From Candidatus Zhuqueibacterota bacterium (GTDB lineage: Bacteria > Zhuqueibacterota > Zhuqueibacteria > Zhuqueibacterales > Zhuqueibacteraceae), in assembly GCA_022616415.1 (NCBI GenBank), contig JAKEEU010000018.1:1-64000 (forward strand): a DNA stretch of 64,000 bases, in the 5' to 3' direction. This document shows positions 60,669 through 64,000 of the stretch, piece after piece. The position numbers and the translations under genes were made by a program. Within the stretch, counting starts at the first letter, position 1; each line of letters starts with the position of its first letter. A model generated the notes under the pieces. The model ran no database searches, had not been told where the DNA came from, and saw nothing but the letters and a program-made list of their open reading frames with translations.

Positions 60669-62765
60669 TTAACCAACTTTTATCTCCACCGTCGTGCTGG
60701 TATCGCAGCCAAAGACATCAACAACTTTCACCATGGCAGTATATTTGCCAGCTTTCGGGAATTTGTATTTGGCCGTGCTGACCGTTTTCAGGCTGCGATC
60801 TTTGCGCGTGCGATAATCCTGCCAATGGTGGTTGAAAGGCTTGCCTGGCTGCCATTCAAAATCCACCGCCCAGAAATCGATGAAATCGAATCCGCTCTTG
60901 ACCGCGCGTTCTTTGAGCGCTTCGAGTTCTTTGGAGGGAACTTCGGCCAACGAGGGCAGAAACTTCGTGAGTTTGATATCGACATATTTCCCGCCGTTCT
61001 CTTTGCGATAAACCGGCTCGGCTTCGAGAGTAGCCATTTCGAGAAACGGCGGCGGGTTCGTGCGATTTTTCTCCATGATTTCCCGCGGAATGGGAATGAG
61101 CTTGAGCTTCACACCGGTTTCCTGCTCCAGTGCCGCTGTTTTGAGCCGCAAATCCATTTCAAATTGCCAAGCCAGGCAGTAACATTCTCGACCGCCAGCT
61201 TGCGCAACGGCTTTGGCCACCGCTTCGGCTTCTGCGCGTGTAAAGATGGAATCGATGCCGTTGACATGGCAAAAAGCCTGACCTTTGCGGCCATGAATGA
61301 GCGGCGAGGGTGATCGACTCGGATTCAAAATCTCAGCGCGAAAGAATTCCAGCACCACGCGCCGGTGTTCTTCGTCTGCCCCCGCAAGATATTCCTTTTG
61401 CCACCATTGTCTTTCATAGCGGCCAAGATTGTAAACATCAAAAGCGCGATAGGGTTTGCCTTCCTCGTGAAGCTGGCGCTGCAATTCGATGAGGCGCTTG
61501 CGCGAGGTGTGAATGGCAAAGCGACCAAGATCGCACATGACCCAGCGCCGGCCAAGTCGTTCGGCAACGGCGCCAGTTGTGCCGGAGCCGCAGAAAAAGT
61601 CGGCGACGAGGTCGCCTTCGTTCGAGGAAGCTTTGATGATTCGTTCGAGAAGGGCTTCAGGTTTTTGGGTGTCATATCCAGTGCGCCCATCTTGGCCGGT
61701 GGAATATCCACGCAATTGGCTAATATCATCCCACCAATCAGTTACTTGACGACCTTTACTTTCGTCCAGATACTGTTTAATTTTGAGCGTCTTTTTATCC
61801 TTTCCAACAACCACGAGTAGACCACGACTATCGTACTCCTCCATACGTTGTCTCGAGACACGCCAACCATTCGTGGGTGGTGGTACTCCTTTAAACTCAT
61901 ATGTAAGATTTGGTCGTGGATGCGGGCTCACAAGATTTCCCAAGTTATATTTGCGACCGGTTTCTGGCTCGATATGTCTGTACCAAGTTTCGATAGTCTT
62001 AATTGAAAGTGGCACATATTGAGGATTGAAAGTTATATCATCACCTTTCGAGTAATAAAGAATCATATCGTGAACCGTTCCGTAATGATGGGCGTCATTG
62101 TGACTATCGGCGCGCTTCCATACGATCTCAGAAATGAAGTTTTGCTTGTCAAACACATCATCTAATACAGCACGAAGGAAATAATTTACATTTTCATCAC
62201 AGTGAAGGTAAATACTCCCTCTCTCACTCAACAAATCCCGCATCAGTGTTAAGCGTTCATACATCATGTGGAGATAGGAGTCGGTACCTTTACCCCAGAT
62301 GTCACGGTACGCCACCATTTCAAGCGTTGACTGATCCTTAAAAGTGGTTTCTTTCTCTTCCCCAATCGGAACGTTCATCGTAAAATCCGCCCCCACATCA
62401 AATGGTGGGTCAATGTAAATCAGATCGATCTTGCCTTTAAATTCTTTCAGCAAGCTTGCCATGACCAGCTTGTTGTCGCCCCAAATCAGCATGTTGCGGA
62501 AGTCGTCGAGGCGGGTTTTGTTTTTCTCAAATAACTCCAAATCCTTTTGTCCGGCAGCGGCGGCTTCGCTGCGCGGCTGGTCAACGGTCTCAATCTTTTG
62601 CAGTGGCATGGCGCAGCCGGCAATGTCCACTTCGCGGCGGTTGCCGTATTCATCGTACTTGCCTTCCCACACCAGCTCGGTTTTCATCTGCGCCAGCGGG
62701 TGCGGGTTGTGCGGCCCGTAAGCAGGTTTTCCTTTATGATTTTTCGATGAATTTGTCGTGTTCAT
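60669..62765 (-). CDS. mod: Type III-like DNA methyltransferase Mod subunit with PKD-like tail
   Basis: 698 residues from ATG 62765 (AAGGAC upstream). Beta-class amino-methyltransferase order: motif IV DPPF (residues 119-122), a target-recognition region, then motif [12 protein letters not shown] (388-398). It should methylate adenine N6 (or cytosine N4) at the system's site and pair with Res. The C-terminal ~45 residues ([27 protein letters not shown]) look like a PKD/beta-sandwich strand set, unusual for Mod. Four-unit repeat arrays flank the gene on both sides. Confidence 0.92.
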   Translation of the reverse strand: MNTTNSSKNHKGKPAYGPHNPHPLAQMKTELVWEGKYDEYGNRREVDIAGCAMPLQKIETVDQPRSEAAAAGQKDLELFEKNKTRLDDFRNMLIWGDNKLVMASLLKEFKGKIDLIYIDPPFDVGADFTMNVPIGEEKETTFKDQSTLEMVAYRDIWGKGTDSYLHMMYERLTLMRDLLSERGSIYLHCDENVNYFLRAVLDDVFDKQNFISEIVWKRADSHNDAHHYGTVHDMILYYSKGDDITFNPQYVPLSIKTIETWYRHIEPETGRKYNLGNLVSPHPRPNLTYEFKGVPPPTNGWRVSRQRMEEYDSRGLLVVVGKDKKTLKIKQYLDESKGRQVTDWWDDISQLRGYSTGQDGRTGYDTQKPEALLERIIKASSNEGDLVADFFCGSGTTGAVAERLGRRWVMCDLGRFAIHTSRKRLIELQRQLHEEGKPYRAFDVYNLGRYERQWWQKEYLAGADEEHRRVVLEFFRAEILNPSRSPSPLIHGRKGQAFCHVNGIDSIFTRAEAEAVAKAVAQAGGRECYCLAWQFEMDLRLKTAALEQETGVKLKLIPIPREIMEKNRTNPPPFLEMATLEAEPVYRKENGGKYVDIKLTKFLPSLAEVPSKELEALKERAVKSGFDFIDFWAVDFEWQPGKPFNHHWQDYRTRKDRSLKTVSTAKYKFPKAGKYTAMVKVVDVFGCDTSTTVEIKVG

Positions 62766-62828
62766 TATGACGTCCTTTATTGAAGATGAGACATGCCGTC
62801 CGTGAATTCTCAAACGCAAGCCTTACCC

Positions 62829-63003
62829 GACTCCGTTAGGAGTCAAATGTTTATAGATAAGATTGATAGAGATAACCCAAACACCGTCAGGGGTGGCATG
62901 TGCATTGGGCCGAATTGTGCCAACATTTTTACATACCACTCCTACGGAGTTTTCATTTCGTGTTTAGCGCCTGGGCTATAAACATATCACTCCTAACGGA
63001 GTT
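62829..63003. repeat. Four-unit palindromic array, family C, copy 3
   Basis: Direct units GACTCCGTTAGGAGTCAAAT (62829) and AACACCGTCAGGGGTGGCAT (62880), then inverted ACCACTCCTACGGAGTTTT (62935) and ATCACTCCTAACGGAGTT (62986). It lies between mod and the wHTH/membrane gene and ends 4 bases before the latter's stop codon. Confidence 0.85.
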
Positions 63004-63007
63004 CACT

Positions 63008-63661
63008 TCATGGTAACAAGCCAGCAATTAACGGCGCAATTCTGACTACAAAATCGACAAAACCAGCAGCGGTCGCAACTTTCTCAACGCCCGACCACAA
63101 ATGCCCAATGATGGCTTTGTTGGGAACGGCTTTCGCAAGCTGATCTTTTATCGTCTCAATGTCAACAGCCAGATCGAGCTTTTGATTTTCTGATAAAGTC
63201 TTGGAGTCCGAGATCGCCGCTTTCATGCCGCTCAATTCCTTGTGCAATTGTTCATAATTAACATTGACCACGTTGCCATCGCCAAGCGTAATCACATTCT
63301 CACCAGTGGCTGTAATATTGATACCGGCATAACGTTCTGATGGCTGAAACTCGGATTCTCCTTCAATCTTGTCAATTCCGGCAGCAGTAATTTCGTACCA
63401 GGTCACCGTGGATGGAACGGTGCCGCCCCTCACCTGAACGGTTTTCTCAACCTCGACTGTTTTGATCCATTCTTGGTCGATCAAATAGGTGAGATTCGAC
63501 ATCACCTGTTGCTTGGTTAGTCCGTATCGCTGTTTCAGCTCTCTTTTAGCATCGCTGATTTTGACTGCCGAACCCTTCTTTCCAAAACGACTTGTGGCCG
63601 AAGCGTTGCGATCATAGAAGTATTGCAGGATTTGTTGGCGTATAGCGTCATTTGGATTCAT
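63008..63661 (-). CDS. Winged-helix protein with Gly-Asn repeat motif and C-terminal membrane helix
   Basis: 217 residues; AAGGAG directly upstream of the ATG. Residues 1-100 look like a winged helix (ISDAKRELKQRYGLTKQQVM, then a beta wing around VRGGTVPSTVTWYEIT). Residues 113-135 carry NITATGENVITLGDGNVVNV, a motif recurring in bacterial defence and effector-associated proteins. A helical stretch and a hydrophobic C-terminus (GFVDFVVRIAPLIAGLLP) follow. It sits in the Type III RM block, 33 bases after the sigma54 activator. Function unknown. Confidence 0.6.
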   Translation of the reverse strand: MNPNDAIRQQILQYFYDRNASATSRFGKKGSAVKISDAKRELKQRYGLTKQQVMSNLTYLIDQEWIKTVEVEKTVQVRGGTVPSTVTWYEITAAGIDKIEGESEFQPSERYAGINITATGENVITLGDGNVVNVNYEQLHKELSGMKAAISDSKTLSENQKLDLAVDIETIKDQLAKAVPNKAIIGHLWSGVEKVATAAGFVDFVVRIAPLIAGLLP

Positions 63662-63694
63662 TGTGCTTTCTCCTTAAAGCAATTTATTCAGTTT

Positions 63695-64000
63695 TTATCC
63701 TTTTTGCTTTTGCCGATATTGCCTCTGTTTCTCCGTTCCAGGATTTTGTCCTAAAAGCCGATCTACTTCGGCCATGTTACCACTGGCTTGAAGCCTTGCC
63801 CTTTCGCGGATTTTATCGATATAGTCTTTTAAAGGAATGGGCAGCGGCAAATCCGGCAGTTCATATATTTCTTCGTCGCGCATGATGCTCGCAATGAGCT
63901 TGGCGGGTAAATCTTTCAAGGACAACTCGCCTCCCTCAAAACGCCGGCAGAGCTTTTGAATCCACTTTTCCAGTTCCCGCACATTGCCTGGCCAATCATA
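63695..64000 (-). CDS. C-terminal part of a sigma54-type AAA+ regulator (cut by window edge)
   Basis: The frame enters from the right edge as YDWPGNVRELEKWIQKLCRR, the sensor-2 end of a sigma54-activator AAA+ domain, and ends in a helical tail of about 90 residues (MAEVDRLLGQNPGTEKQRQY) that could be a degenerate Fis-like segment. It precedes the wHTH/membrane gene by 33 bases on the same strand and probably regulates or belongs to the RM block. The sensor domain is outside the window. Confidence 0.8.
   Translation of the reverse strand, partial: YDWPGNVRELEKWIQKLCRRFEGGELSLKDLPAKLIASIMRDEEIYELPDLPLPIPLKDYIDKIRERARLQASGNMAEVDRLLGQNPGTEKQRQYRQKQKG

Overview
The window is bacterial chromosome: dense genes on both strands, clear Shine-Dalgarno sites, TTGnnn/TATAnT-type promoters and a three-gene tRNA cluster. 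The gene content fits an uncultured, free-living Gram-negative-like heterotroph of the FCB/KSB1 (candidate phylum) sort: propeller/Y_Y_Y sensor kinases, GAF kinases, sigma54-type AAA+ regulators, FN3 lipoprotein, DUF4384 protein, HXXEE protein and a GNAT-ArgG fusion. That placement is inference; no 16S or ribosomal protein is present to confirm it. Intergenic DNA is unusually rich in dispersed palindromic repeats and in relics of small gene families.

Layout. 0-6 kb: a broken sensor kinase, then minus-strand Rpn nuclease, cytochrome c/FTR1-like periplasmic protein and oligoendopeptidase F. 6-9.4 kb: arylamine N-acetyltransferase-like protein, DUF4416, a DUF5678 gene next to a gutted retropepsin gene, and a YprB-type RNase H-fold protein. 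9.5-10.3 kb: two tandem paralogous 69-residue acidic proteins of unknown function. 10.7-15.8 kb: dienoyl-CoA-reductase-like SDR, GxxExxY relics inside an exact 26-bp inverted repeat, a 3D-domain-like protein, glycerate 2-kinase and the fliW-csrA pair. 15.8-19.7 kb: structured non-coding DNA, an FN3 lipoprotein/DUF4384 pair, a candidate sRNA and a nucleoside-deoxyribosyltransferase-fold protein. 19.7-25.2 kb: TIM-barrel protein, tRNA-Gly/Cys/Leu, small zinc-ribbon-like protein, phosphodiester glycosidase, wHTH protein and MtgA. 25.6-29.6 kb: accessory group of HD dNTPase-like protein, membrane TIR protein and P-loop kinase. 30-36.1 kb: three-gene phosphosignalling operon (GAF kinase, receiver-kinase, receiver-AAA+).

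36-64 kb: LysM protein; arginine genes (GNAT-ArgG fusion, argC, argD, argB) driven by a good promoter and interrupted by two kinds of hairpin repeat; polyphosphate kinase; OPT transporter; SET-domain protein; Bcp peroxiredoxin; amidohydrolase; a Ser/Thr kinase-STAND ATPase-TPR fusion; a GAF-sigma54 activator. The right end is a minus-strand defence-like block: sigma54 activator (cut by the window edge), wHTH/membrane protein, Type III-like methyltransferase (Mod) and restriction helicase-nuclease (Res), with four-unit palindromic arrays upstream of mod and between mod and res, and a duplicated copy of the res start region.

No CRISPR array, rRNA, complete transposon or integrase is visible. 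The best candidates for undescribed biology are the paired acidic peptides, the repeat families (especially the four-unit arrays around the RM genes), the convergent sRNA at 18.9 kb, the structured element at 16.5 kb, the HD/TIR/kinase group and the regulator-linked Type III RM block.
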